From: Intrasporangium calvum
Lineage (GTDB): Bacteria; Actinomycetota; Actinomycetes; Actinomycetales; Dermatophilaceae
Assembly (NCBI RefSeq): GCF_028446585.1
Contig: NZ_JAPFQL010000006.1
Coordinates: 29,434-93,433, forward strand
Reading direction: 5' to 3'
DNA: 64,000 bases
Shown: in pieces, positions 17,666-27,898 of the stretch
Position numbering within the stretch: position 1 is the first letter of the stretch
Layout of the letters: each line of letters begins with the position of its first letter
The notes under the pieces: model-generated
What the model was told of the DNA's origin: nothing
Seen by the model: only the letters and a program-made list of their open reading frames with translations
Databases searched by the model: none
Translations under genes and position numbers: made by a program

Positions 17666-18793
17666 GTGAAGTTCCGGGTTGAGCGAGACGTCCTGGCAGA
17701 GGCAGTCACCTGGGTGGCCCGCGGGGTTCCCGCTCGCCCGCCCGTGCCGGTTCTCGCCGGTGTGCTGCTCGAGGCCTCCGAGGACGGCAGTCTCACGCTC
17801 TCCGCCTTCGACTACGAGGTGTCGGCGCGCATCACGGTGCCAGCCGACGTCGCCGAGCCCGGCCAAGTGCTCGTCCTGGGACGGCTGCTCGCCGACATCT
17901 CCCGCAACCTGCCCGCCAAGCCCATCGACGTGAGCACCGACGGCACGAAGCTCAACGTCACGTGTGGCTCCTCGCGCTTCAGCCTCCGCGAGATGCCGGT
18001 CGCCGACTACCCGACCCTTCCAGCCGCCCCGGAGGCGAGCGGAACGATCGCCGGCGACGTCTTCACCCAGGCCGTGGCCCAGGTCTCCATAGCGGCTGAC
18101 CGGGGGGACACCCTGCCGATCCTCACCGGCGTGCGCATGGAGGTGGAGGGCGACAAGGTCGTCCTGCTCGCCACCGACCGCTACCGACTCGCCATGCGCG
18201 AGCTCACGTGGACCCCCGCCAGCCCCGACGCCAACCACGTCGCCCTGATCCCGGCCCGCCAGCTCTCCGAGACGGCCAAGGCGCTGGGCGCCTCGGGCTC
18301 GGTCCAGCTGGCCTTCGGTGGGGGCGGCGACGGGCTGATCGGCTTCGAGGCCGGCCAGCGGCAGGCGACGACCCGTCTCCTCGACGGCGAGTACCCCAAG
18401 GTCACCTCGATCTTCCCGACCTCGGTCGACACCGAGGCCGTGATCGAGACGGCCGCCCTCGAGGAGGCGGTCAAGCGCGTCGCCCTCGTGGCCGAGCGCA
18501 ACACCCCGGTGCTCCTCAAGTTCACCGACGGTCAGGTCGCCATCGAGGCCGGCACCGGCGACGACGCCCAGGCGAGCGAGGCGGTGGAAGCGGTGCTCCA
18601 CGGCCCCGAGATCCAGATCGCCTTCAACCCGCAGTACCTCCTCGACGGACTCCACGCCGTCGGCCGGCCGTGGAGCCGGCTCTCCTTCACCCAGCCCAGC
18701 CGCCCGGCCGTGCTCACGGGGCAGGCCGAGGCCGACAGCGACGCCGACACCACCTACCGCTACGTCCTCATGCCGGTCCGCTTCGCCAGCTGA
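17666..18793 (+). CDS. dnaN: DNA polymerase III beta sliding clamp
   Basis: 375 residues from GTG 17666 (MKFRVERDVLAEAVTWVARGVP). Three clamp domains are recognisable, with NVTCGSSRFSLREMPVADYP, LLATDRYRLAMRE and the C-terminal YRYVLMPVR that lines the partner-binding pocket. It forms a ring dimer that tethers polymerases to DNA. It is the first gene after oriC. Confidence 0.97.
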   Translation: MKFRVERDVLAEAVTWVARGVPARPPVPVLAGVLLEASEDGSLTLSAFDYEVSARITVPADVAEPGQVLVLGRLLADISRNLPAKPIDVSTDGTKLNVTCGSSRFSLREMPVADYPTLPAAPEASGTIAGDVFTQAVAQVSIAADRGDTLPILTGVRMEVEGDKVVLLATDRYRLAMRELTWTPASPDANHVALIPARQLSETAKALGASGSVQLAFGGGGDGLIGFEAGQRQATTRLLDGEYPKVTSIFPTSVDTEAVIETAALEEAVKRVALVAERNTPVLLKFTDGQVAIEAGTGDDAQASEAVEAVLHGPEIQIAFNPQYLLDGLHAVGRPWSRLSFTQPSRPAVLTGQAEADSDADTTYRYVLMPVRFAS

Positions 18794-18853
18794 CCGGCCG
18801 CCCGGCTCACCCATCCCAGGCCCCGCCCGAGGCGCGCCGACAGCGGCAGCCGG

Positions 18854-18868
18854 CTCAGCGGCATACGG
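18854..18868 (-). repeat. GTATGCCGCTG repeat, copy in dnaN-gnd gap
   Basis: CTCAGCGGCATACGG, reverse orientation, in the 160-bp space between dnaN and gnd. Confidence 0.75.
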
Positions 18869-18954
18869 CATGGGTATCGGCCCGAAGGACGACAGGACAA
18901 CCCGCGCGGACTAGCCTCACTGGCATCTGCGCTCCCACGAGGAAGGCACCGCAC

Positions 18955-20079
18955 ATGCAGCTCGGTCTGATCGGTCTCGGCAGGATGGGTGGCAACATGC
19001 GGGAGCGGCTGCGCCGTGCCGGGCATGAGGTCATCGGCTACGACCGCAACCCGGACGTGTCCGACGCGCCCTCCCTCGAGGCCATGGTCGAGGGCCTCAG
19101 CACGCCGCGCGTCGTGTGGGTCATGGTGCCCTCCGGCGACCCCACCCGTGACACCGTCGCTCGCCTCGCCGAGCTGCTCGAGGCGGACGACCTCGTCATC
19201 GACGGGGGCAACTCCCGCTTCACCGACGACTTCGAGAACGCCAAGGTGCTTGGCGAGAAGCAGATCGGCTACGTCGACTGCGGTGTGTCCGGTGGCATCT
19301 GGGGCCTCGAGAACGGCTACGGCCTGATGTGCGGCGGCGACCCGAAATGGGTCGAGCGAGCGATGCCCATCTTCGACGCACTGCGGCCCGAGGGCCCGCG
19401 CGAGGAGGGCTTCGTCCACGCCGGGGAGGTCGGTGCCGGGCACTACGCGAAGATGGTGCACAACGGCATCGAGTACGGCCTCATGCACGCCTACGCCGAG
19501 GGCTACGAGCTGCTCGAGGCGAAGGACATCGTCAAGGACGTCCCCGGCACCTTCAAGGCCTGGAGCCGCGGCACGGTCGTGCGCTCCTGGCTGCTCGACC
19601 TCATGGTCGACGCCCTGGAGGAGAACCCGCACCTCGACGAGGTGTCGGACTACACGAACGACTCCGGCGAGGGTCGCTGGACCGTCGAGGAGGCCATCGC
19701 GCTCGGGGTGCCGGTGCCGGTCATCTCGGCCTCCCTCTTCGCCAGGTTCGCCTCCCGCCAGCAGGTGTCCCCGGCGATGCAGGCCGTCTCGGCGCTGCGC
19801 GGCCAGTTCGGCGGGCACCAGGTCATGACGCTCGCCGAGGGCATTGCGCTGCGTGAGGGCACGGTCCCGGCCACCCCGGCGAAGCACGACAAGGTCGCCC
19901 ACGACGAGCAGTCGTTCGACGAGAAGGGCAAGGCCAGTGAGCGGGCGTTCGAGCGCGCCTCCGAGGCCAACGTGCAGACGGCGGCCGACGCCGTGGAGGC
20001 GGGAGCCCCTCCGGCAACCCAGCGCACCGACGAGGCGGACACCGCGCTCGGCACGGAGCGCGCCAAGCACTCCGACTGA
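18955..20079 (+). CDS. gnd: 6-phosphogluconate dehydrogenase, decarboxylating (short GndA/YqeC type)
   Basis: 374 residues from ATG 18955 with GAGGAAGG upstream. The Rossmann motif GLIGLGRMGGNM is followed by IDGGNSRFTDD, DCGVSGGIWGLENGYGLMCGG and the catalytic KMVHNGIEYGLM. It oxidises 6-phosphogluconate to ribulose-5-phosphate and CO2. Members of the short class are about 300 residues. Here a charged tail of roughly 70 residues (after EGTVPATPAKHDK) is extra and looks disordered. Location between dnaN and recF is common in actinomycetes. Confidence 0.93.
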   Translation: MQLGLIGLGRMGGNMRERLRRAGHEVIGYDRNPDVSDAPSLEAMVEGLSTPRVVWVMVPSGDPTRDTVARLAELLEADDLVIDGGNSRFTDDFENAKVLGEKQIGYVDCGVSGGIWGLENGYGLMCGGDPKWVERAMPIFDALRPEGPREEGFVHAGEVGAGHYAKMVHNGIEYGLMHAYAEGYELLEAKDIVKDVPGTFKAWSRGTVVRSWLLDLMVDALEENPHLDEVSDYTNDSGEGRWTVEEAIALGVPVPVISASLFARFASRQQVSPAMQAVSALRGQFGGHQVMTLAEGIALREGTVPATPAKHDKVAHDEQSFDEKGKASERAFERASEANVQTAADAVEAGAPPATQRTDEADTALGTERAKHSD

Positions 20080-20088
20080 GCGGGCCAG

Positions 20089-21336
20089 GTGCACGTCCGC
20101 CACCTGACCCTCAAGGACTTCCGCAGCTACCCGGGGGCCGAGGTCCCGCTGTCCCCCGGCGTCACGACCCTGATCGGACTCAACGGCCAGGGCAAGACCA
20201 ACCTCGTCGAGGCCATCGGCTACCTCGCGACGCTCGGCTCGCACCGGGTCTCGACCGACCAGCCGCTCGTCCGCTTCGGGGCGAGCCAGGCCATCGTCCG
20301 CGGGGCCGTCGTGCGGGGCGGCCACGAGACGATGATCGAGCTGGAGATCACCCCCGGGCGGGCCAACCGCGCGCGGCTCGGGCGGGCCCCCGTCTCCCGG
20401 CCGCGCGATGTCCTCGGCACCCTGCGGACGGTGCTCTTCGCCCCGGAGGACCTGGCCCTCGTCAAGGGCGACCCGTCCGAGCGCCGCCGCTTCCTCGACG
20501 ACCTCCTCGTCCAGCGCCAGCCGCGCTGGGCCGGGGTGCGGGCGGACTACGACAAGATCCTCAAGCAGCGCAACGCCCTGCTCAAGTCGGCGGCTCCGGT
20601 CCTGCGCCCCGGGCGCCGTGGCTCGAACCGTCCCCGTCCCGGCGACGCTCCGCTCGACGAGGCTCGGGAGTCCGCCCTGCACACGCTCGACGTGTGGAAC
20701 GAGCACCTGGCCACCGTCGGCTCCCAGCTGCTCTATGCCCGGCTCCGGCTGCTGCGCGACCTCCGACCCGACCTCGGTGAGAGCTATGACGCCGTGTCGG
20801 CGACCGACGCCCGGGCCACGGCGCGCTACAAGAGCTCGCTGCACGAGGAGGCGGCTGAGCGGCTCGCAGCGGGGGACGTGCCAGAGATCGCCGAGCTGCG
20901 GCAGGCTCTGCTCGACAGCCTGGCCGCGGTCCGCGGATCGGAGATCGAGCGGGGCGTCAGCCTCGTCGGACCGCACCGCGACGACGTCGTCCTGACGCTC
21001 GGGGACCTGCCGGCCAAGGGGTACGCGAGCCATGGCGAGTCCTGGAGCTTCGCCCTCGGGCTCAAGCTCGCGGCCTATCGACTGCTCGCTCGCGACCTCG
21101 GCGACGACCCGGTCCTGGTGCTCGACGACGTCTTCGCCGAGCTCGACTCCGGGCGTCGCGAGCGGCTCGCCGAGCTGATCGGCGACTGCGAGCAGGTGCT
21201 CATCACCGCGGCCGTCGGGGCGGATGTCCCCGCCGGACTGCGCGAGCGAGGGCACACCTACGAGGTCGAGCTCGGCGAGATCCGCGGAGTCGATGCCGAG
21301 AGGCCGCCGGCGGAGGATCATGGGCCCGATGCCTGA
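20089..21336 (+). CDS. recF: DNA replication/repair protein RecF
   Basis: 415 residues from GTG 20089. Walker [10 protein letters not shown], the ABC-type signature region ([15 protein letters not shown]) and Walker [20 protein letters not shown] are intact. It is an SMC-like ATPase that helps RecA load on gapped DNA with RecOR. It starts 9 bp after gnd and its end overlaps the DUF721 gene. Confidence 0.96.
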   Translation: MHVRHLTLKDFRSYPGAEVPLSPGVTTLIGLNGQGKTNLVEAIGYLATLGSHRVSTDQPLVRFGASQAIVRGAVVRGGHETMIELEITPGRANRARLGRAPVSRPRDVLGTLRTVLFAPEDLALVKGDPSERRRFLDDLLVQRQPRWAGVRADYDKILKQRNALLKSAAPVLRPGRRGSNRPRPGDAPLDEARESALHTLDVWNEHLATVGSQLLYARLRLLRDLRPDLGESYDAVSATDARATARYKSSLHEEAAERLAAGDVPEIAELRQALLDSLAAVRGSEIERGVSLVGPHRDDVVLTLGDLPAKGYASHGESWSFALGLKLAAYRLLARDLGDDPVLVLDDVFAELDSGRRERLAELIGDCEQVLITAAVGADVPAGLRERGHTYEVELGEIRGVDAERPPAEDHGPDA

Positions 21337-21901
21337 CGAGCCCGCCCCGCGCAGCGCCGATGACGGGCGCGACGACGAGACCCGGATCGCCGATGACGCC
21401 AGGATCGCCGACGCGGCCGCCTCGGCCCTGGCCCGCGCCCGCGCCGTGGCCCGCGAAAAGGGGCTGCGACCCGGGATGAAGCCGCGCCGCCGGCCGCGCG
21501 CCGACGACTCGGCCCAGGTCCGCTCGGGGGCGGGCCGGGACGGGCGCGACCCGACGCTCCTCGGCGATCAGCTGGACCGGCTCCTCGTGGACCGGGGCTG
21601 GCAGCTCGACGTCGCCGTGGGATCCGTCATGGGCCGGTGGTCCGAGATCGTTGGTCCGGACATCGCCACCCACGTCGAGCCGGTCTCCTTCACCGACGGC
21701 ATCCTCACCGTCCGGGCTGACTCGACCGCGTGGGCGACGCAGATGAAGCTGCTCGCCTCGTCGGTGCTCGGGCGGGTCGAGGCGGAGATCGGGGCCGGCG
21801 CGGTCGACCAGCTGCGCGTGCTCGGGCCCGGCGCCCCGTCGTGGTCGCGGGGCCGGCACCGGTCCCCGGACTCGCGGGGCCCCCGCGACACCTACGGCTG
21901 A
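21320..21901 (+). CDS. DUF721/DciA-like protein
   Basis: 193 residues from ATG 21320; ATG 21329 (MPDEPAPRS) is an alternative, and the single GGAGG upstream is slightly too close to the first and slightly too far from the second. The basic, disordered N-terminus (about 80 residues) precedes a conserved DUF721 domain: [40 protein letters not shown]. The family includes DciA, a loader of the replicative helicase. In this position it matches Rv0004. The recF stop lies inside its first codons. Confidence 0.88.
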   Translation: MGPMPDEPAPRSADDGRDDETRIADDARIADAAASALARARAVAREKGLRPGMKPRRRPRADDSAQVRSGAGRDGRDPTLLGDQLDRLLVDRGWQLDVAVGSVMGRWSEIVGPDIATHVEPVSFTDGILTVRADSTAWATQMKLLASSVLGRVEAEIGAGAVDQLRVLGPGAPSWSRGRHRSPDSRGPRDTYG

Positions 21902-21961
21902 CCCGGACACTGCCGCCCGTCTCGGCGGGCGAGTGTCCCCGGTCGGGCGCAGGATGGCTCC

Positions 21962-23461
21962 ATGCACCCCGCGACGGACTCCCCCGCCCCTGCCGCGCCG
22001 GCGCCCCACGCCTGCTGCTCGATCATCCCGCCCTACATCCTCGAGGCGCTCAGCCGCAGCGACGAGCCGACGGTCGCCGCCGCAGCAAGGGCGTCCCTGG
22101 CCCACGACGAGGCGATCCGGCAGGCCCGCCGCTCCCGTCAGCGAGTCACGCCCCCCACCGATGTCAACGAGCCCGGCCCGGGCACCCCGCCCGAGCCGCC
22201 CACGGAGCCGCCCACCGAGCCGCCGCCCCCAACCGGCAGAGGTCCGCGCCGGACCATCGGCGACGCCCAGGGCCGCCGCACCCTGCCCGGCGAGACGGTC
22301 CGCTCCGAAGGTGACCCAGCCACGGGCGATCCCGCCGTGGACGAGGCCTATGACGGACTCGGCGCGACCTGGGAACTGTGGTCAGCGGCATACGGCAGGG
22401 ACTCCCTCGACGGCAAGGGCATGCCGCTGCTCGCGACGGTCCACTACGGCCAGCGCTACGACAACGCCTTCTGGGACGGGCGGCAGATGGTCTTCGGCGA
22501 TGGCGACGGGGTGATCTTCGACCGGTTCACCAAGGCGCTCGACGTCATCGGGCACGAGCTGGCCCACGGTGTCACCGAGCACACCGCGGGGCTGCTCTAC
22601 CAAGGTCAGCCCGGCGCCCTCAACGAGTCGGTCTCGGACGTCTTCGGCGTCCTCGTCAAGCAGCGCGCCCTGGGTCAGACGGCGGCCGACGCGGACTGGC
22701 TCGTCGGCGCCGACCTGCTCCTGCCGACCGTCCAGGGTCAGGCCCTGCGCGACATGCGCAACCCGGGCACGGCCTACGACGACCCCGAGCTGGGCAGGGA
22801 TCCCCAGCCGGCCCACATGGACGACTACGTCGTCACCGACAGCGACTTCGGTGGGGTGCACATCAACTCCGGCATCCCCAACCGTGCCTTCGTCCTCGCC
22901 GCGCTGTCCATCGGCGGCCCCGCCTGGGAGGACGCCGGCGCGATCTGGCACGCAGCGCTGACCGGCGACGGGATCCGCGCCGACTGCGACTTCGCGACCT
23001 TCGCGCAGCTGACGATCGCGGCCGCGGCGGAGCGCCACGGTGACGGGTCGCTCCAGCACTCCGCGGTGCGGGAAGGATGGGCTCAGGTCGGCGTCCGCAT
23101 CCTGGCCGACGAGCCTGAGCCCGAGCCCGCCGAGCCGGGTCCGCCGAGCGGTCCGGCCCAGGGCGAGGTGCCGGGGGTCGATGCCGAGGTGCTCGTGCGC
23201 CGCACGGGCGGGTTCGCCGGGCGGGTTCGCGAGCGTCGGGTGACGATCGGCGACCTGCCCGAGCGGGACGCCCGCGACTGGCAGCACCTGCTGGCCGCGC
23301 CGACGCTCCAGCGGATCGCCGCCACCGCGGGGGGCGACCACCCGGACGCCTTCTGCTATGACGTCGTGTGCCCCCAGGTCCACGTCGACGTCACGGTCGC
23401 CGAGCCGCACCTGCCGGAGGCGATCCACCAGCTGCTCGAGCGCACTCTCGAGGACGGCTGA
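21962..23461 (+). CDS. Protealysin-like M4 metalloprotease fused to an emfourin-type domain
   Basis: 499 residues, no signal peptide. The N-terminus has CCSIIPPYILEAL, the PPY-type propeptide motif of protealysins. A proline/glutamate linker follows, then the M4 catalytic domain with HELAH (198-202), the third zinc ligand Glu222 in NESVSD, and GGVHINSGIPN. From about residue 410 to the end is a separate domain (VLVRRTGGFAGRV ... HPDAFCYDVV) resembling emfourin, the inhibitor usually encoded by a separate gene next to protealysins. Isolated between DUF721 and a convergent sigma-factor operon; likely intracellular. Confidence 0.85.
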   Translation: MHPATDSPAPAAPAPHACCSIIPPYILEALSRSDEPTVAAAARASLAHDEAIRQARRSRQRVTPPTDVNEPGPGTPPEPPTEPPTEPPPPTGRGPRRTIGDAQGRRTLPGETVRSEGDPATGDPAVDEAYDGLGATWELWSAAYGRDSLDGKGMPLLATVHYGQRYDNAFWDGRQMVFGDGDGVIFDRFTKALDVIGHELAHGVTEHTAGLLYQGQPGALNESVSDVFGVLVKQRALGQTAADADWLVGADLLLPTVQGQALRDMRNPGTAYDDPELGRDPQPAHMDDYVVTDSDFGGVHINSGIPNRAFVLAALSIGGPAWEDAGAIWHAALTGDGIRADCDFATFAQLTIAAAAERHGDGSLQHSAVREGWAQVGVRILADEPEPEPAEPGPPSGPAQGEVPGVDAEVLVRRTGGFAGRVRERRVTIGDLPERDARDWQHLLAAPTLQRIAATAGGDHPDAFCYDVVCPQVHVDVTVAEPHLPEAIHQLLERTLEDG

Positions 23462-23471
23462 CCTCTTTCGG

Positions 23472-23490
23472 CCGTATGCCGCTGGGCTCG
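23472..23490 (+). repeat. GTATGCCGCTG repeat between protease and anti-sigma genes
   Basis: CCGTATGCCGCTGGGCTCG, exact consensus. Its GGGCTCG end forms the left arm of the hairpin at 23482-23512. Confidence 0.85.
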
Positions 23491-23512
23491 CCGGGTGCCC
23501 CGGCGAGCCCAG
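23482..23512. terminator. Bidirectional terminator between convergent genes
   Basis: A perfect 14-bp GC-rich stem (arms 23482-23495 and 23499-23512) with a 3-nt loop lies between the protease stop and the convergent anti-sigma gene. Confidence 0.7.
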
Positions 23513-23520
23513 TTCGTGGC

Positions 23521-24870
23521 TCAGTTCGTGGTCAGGACGTAGGGGTCGTTGCCTTCGGGGATGTCCGCGGTCCACAGGGGCTTCGCCTCGCCGGCGACGG
23601 CGCAGGATCCGTCGAGCGAGCACACCTGGAGGCTGCGCAGGCCGTCGGTCCCGTTGACCTGGGCGGTCAGCACGCCGCCCTCGCCGAGGTGGGCGGTGAC
23701 GAAGGAGCCTCCGACTGCCGGGTCCCGGGAGCCGCCCTCGGCGACGATCTCCCCGGTCGACGCGTCCAGCACCACGAGGGACGGGTAGCGGAACTTGCCG
23801 TCGTCGAGCAGGGCGTCGGGCAGGCCGTCGATGACCCCGGTCCCGACGAGGTGCGTGCCGTCCTCGGAGAACGACGTCAGCAGGATCGGGCCGCAGAGCC
23901 GCCACAGGGTCGCCCCGGTGCCCAGATCACGGAGTTCCTGGCACCAGTCCTCCAGCTTCTGGGGAGTCCGCCCCGGCCAGGTCACGAGCCCGGTCCCTGC
24001 GGGTCCGACCAGGGACACCGACCCCTTGATCCGCTCGAGCTGGTCGGTGGTCACGTCCCAGGCCACGGTCGTCCGCCCGTCCATGGCCACTCCGTACGCC
24101 GTGGTGCCCACCAGGCCCGCCGGGATGTAGCCGCCGCCGGCACCGTCGGTCGTGCACTCGCAGGTCGAGGCGTCGAGCTGGCCCAGCTTCGTGCCGGTGG
24201 CGTCGTAGTAGGCGAGGTCGCCGCCCAGGGTGGAGATGAGGAAGTGCTGGCGGTCGGGAGCGACACGGACGCCGCCGGCCGGGATCTCCTTGACGATGGC
24301 ACCGGACGAGTCGACCAGGACGTAGCTGCGACCGTCGGCGGGTTTGAACGCGAGCAGCCCGTCCCCGACCCGGAGCACGTGACCGGACCGACGCAGCTCA
24401 TCCGGGAGCGGGATGGTCCGGTCGCCCTCGTGGAAGACGCCGTCGACGACATAACCGGCATTCGTCTGCCCGGTCACGGACCCGGTCGCGGGTGTCAGCT
24501 GCACGGGCGCCGGGTCGCCGGAGGCGATGATCGTGGGGATCGCGGTGGGCGTGGCCGAGTCGCTTGCAGACCCGCTCGATGTGCTGGGCGTGGGGTTGGT
24601 GGCGGTGGCCCCGGTCTGGGTGCTCGGGGCAGGCGTGGGAGCGGTGGACGTGCCTGCGGGCACCTGGTGGGTCACGGGACGCAGGGAGTTCCACCCGATC
24701 GGCACCGCGACGGCCAGGGCCAGCGCACCCACCGCGACGGCCGTGGTGACCTCGCGGCGGCGGTTGGCGCGGTCGCGGGCGATGGCGCGCTCGGCGAGGT
24801 CACCGACGACGTGGACGCGTCCGCTGTGCTCGTCGAAGAGGTCCTTGAGTCGGGGATCGGTGGTGTTCAT
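23521..24870 (-). CDS. Single-pass membrane protein paired with a sigma factor, beta-propeller-like exterior
   Basis: 449 residues from ATG 24870, which overlaps the sigma-factor stop as ATGA. A cytoplasmic N-terminus of about 45 residues precedes one membrane helix (VTTAVAVGALALAVAVPIGW). A Thr/Ser/Pro-rich linker follows, then an extracytoplasmic region with several short strands of WD40/YVTN-like character (FKPADGRSYVLVDSSGAIV, LVVLDASTGEIVAEG). Pairing with SigE-type sigma factors suggests an anti-sigma or accessory role, but no zinc anti-sigma (ZAS) motif is present, so this remains inference. Confidence 0.65.
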   Translation of the reverse strand: MNTTDPRLKDLFDEHSGRVHVVGDLAERAIARDRANRRREVTTAVAVGALALAVAVPIGWNSLRPVTHQVPAGTSTAPTPAPSTQTGATATNPTPSTSSGSASDSATPTAIPTIIASGDPAPVQLTPATGSVTGQTNAGYVVDGVFHEGDRTIPLPDELRRSGHVLRVGDGLLAFKPADGRSYVLVDSSGAIVKEIPAGGVRVAPDRQHFLISTLGGDLAYYDATGTKLGQLDASTCECTTDGAGGGYIPAGLVGTTAYGVAMDGRTTVAWDVTTDQLERIKGSVSLVGPAGTGLVTWPGRTPQKLEDWCQELRDLGTGATLWRLCGPILLTSFSEDGTHLVGTGVIDGLPDALLDDGKFRYPSLVVLDASTGEIVAEGGSRDPAVGGSFVTAHLGEGGVLTAQVNGTDGLRSLQVCSLDGSCAVAGEAKPLWTADIPEGNDPYVLTTN

Positions 24871-25376
24871 GCGGGGGCCTCGCTCATCTTCAGGCGCATC
24901 GCCGCGATCGCGCGGCTCGTGTGGCTCTTGACGGTTCCGACGGAACAGCCGAGGATCTCGGCGGTCTGGGCCTCGGTGAGGTCCTCGTAGTAGCGCAGGA
25001 CCACGACGGCGCGCTGTTGGGCGGGCAGCGTCTGGACGTGTCGCCACAGGTCGAGGGACTCGGCGCGGTCGACGGCCGCCGCGGGGGCCGGCGGGTCGAG
25101 GATCTCCAGGACGTGGCTCCCGGCTGACTCGCGGCGGCGCAGGACGCTGCGCCAGCGACTGTTGCGCTCGTTGACCATGATCCGCCGCACGTAGGCGTCC
25201 GGTTGCTCCACGGACCGGACCCGGTCCCAGTGGCGGTAGCACTTGGCCAGGGCGTTCTGCAGGAGGTCCTCGGCCGCGTCGCGGTCTCCCGTCAGCAGGT
25301 AGGCGAGGCGGGCGAGCGACTGCTCACGTGCCCTCACGTACTCGGTGAAGTCGGCCCGGCGAGCCGCGTCGTCCAT
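24867..25376 (-). CDS. ECF RNA polymerase sigma factor, SigE/SigM-like subfamily
   Basis: 169 residues from ATG 25376 (MDDAARRADFTEYV) with AGGAGG upstream. Region 2 (LARLAYLLTGDRDAAEDLLQNALAKCYRHWDRV) and region 4 (LPAQQRAVVVLRYYEDLTEAQTAEILGCSVGTVKSHTSRAIAAM) are both complete. This group is the SigE-70 family common in Streptomyces and relatives. It is translationally coupled to its membrane partner. Confidence 0.9.
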   Translation of the reverse strand: MDDAARRADFTEYVRAREQSLARLAYLLTGDRDAAEDLLQNALAKCYRHWDRVRSVEQPDAYVRRIMVNERNSRWRSVLRRRESAGSHVLEILDPPAPAAAVDRAESLDLWRHVQTLPAQQRAVVVLRYYEDLTEAQTAEILGCSVGTVKSHTSRAIAAMRLKMSEAPA

Positions 25377-27791
<2,415 letters not shown>

Positions 27792-27792
27792 T

Positions 27793-27860
27793 CCGTATGC
27801 CGCTGAGCTCGCCCCGCGCGGAGGGCACCTTCCGCGCCTACCGAGCCCAGCGGCATACGA
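27793..27860. terminator. Paired GTATGCCGCTG repeats forming a long stem-loop between gyrB and gyrA
   Basis: Plus-oriented copy (27793-27811) and minus-oriented copy (27843-27860) are complementary with one mismatch. The interior contains a second hairpin (GCGCGGA/TCCGCGC). The structure begins just after the gyrB stop and ends about 40 bp before gyrA, so it may terminate or attenuate gyrB transcription. Confidence 0.6.
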
Positions 27861-27898
27861 CCAAGTCCTGAACCTGACAGAACGACAAGGGAACTGAC

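Noticed and set aside
18760..21321. 853-codon open frame opposite gnd and recF
   Set aside because: Antisense of two clearly conserved genes, no domain recognisable.
22383..22396. Repeat-like CAGCGGCATACGGC inside the protease gene
   Set aside because: It fits the repeat core but is in frame in a conserved region (WSAAYG), so it may be coincidence; not counted as an independent feature.
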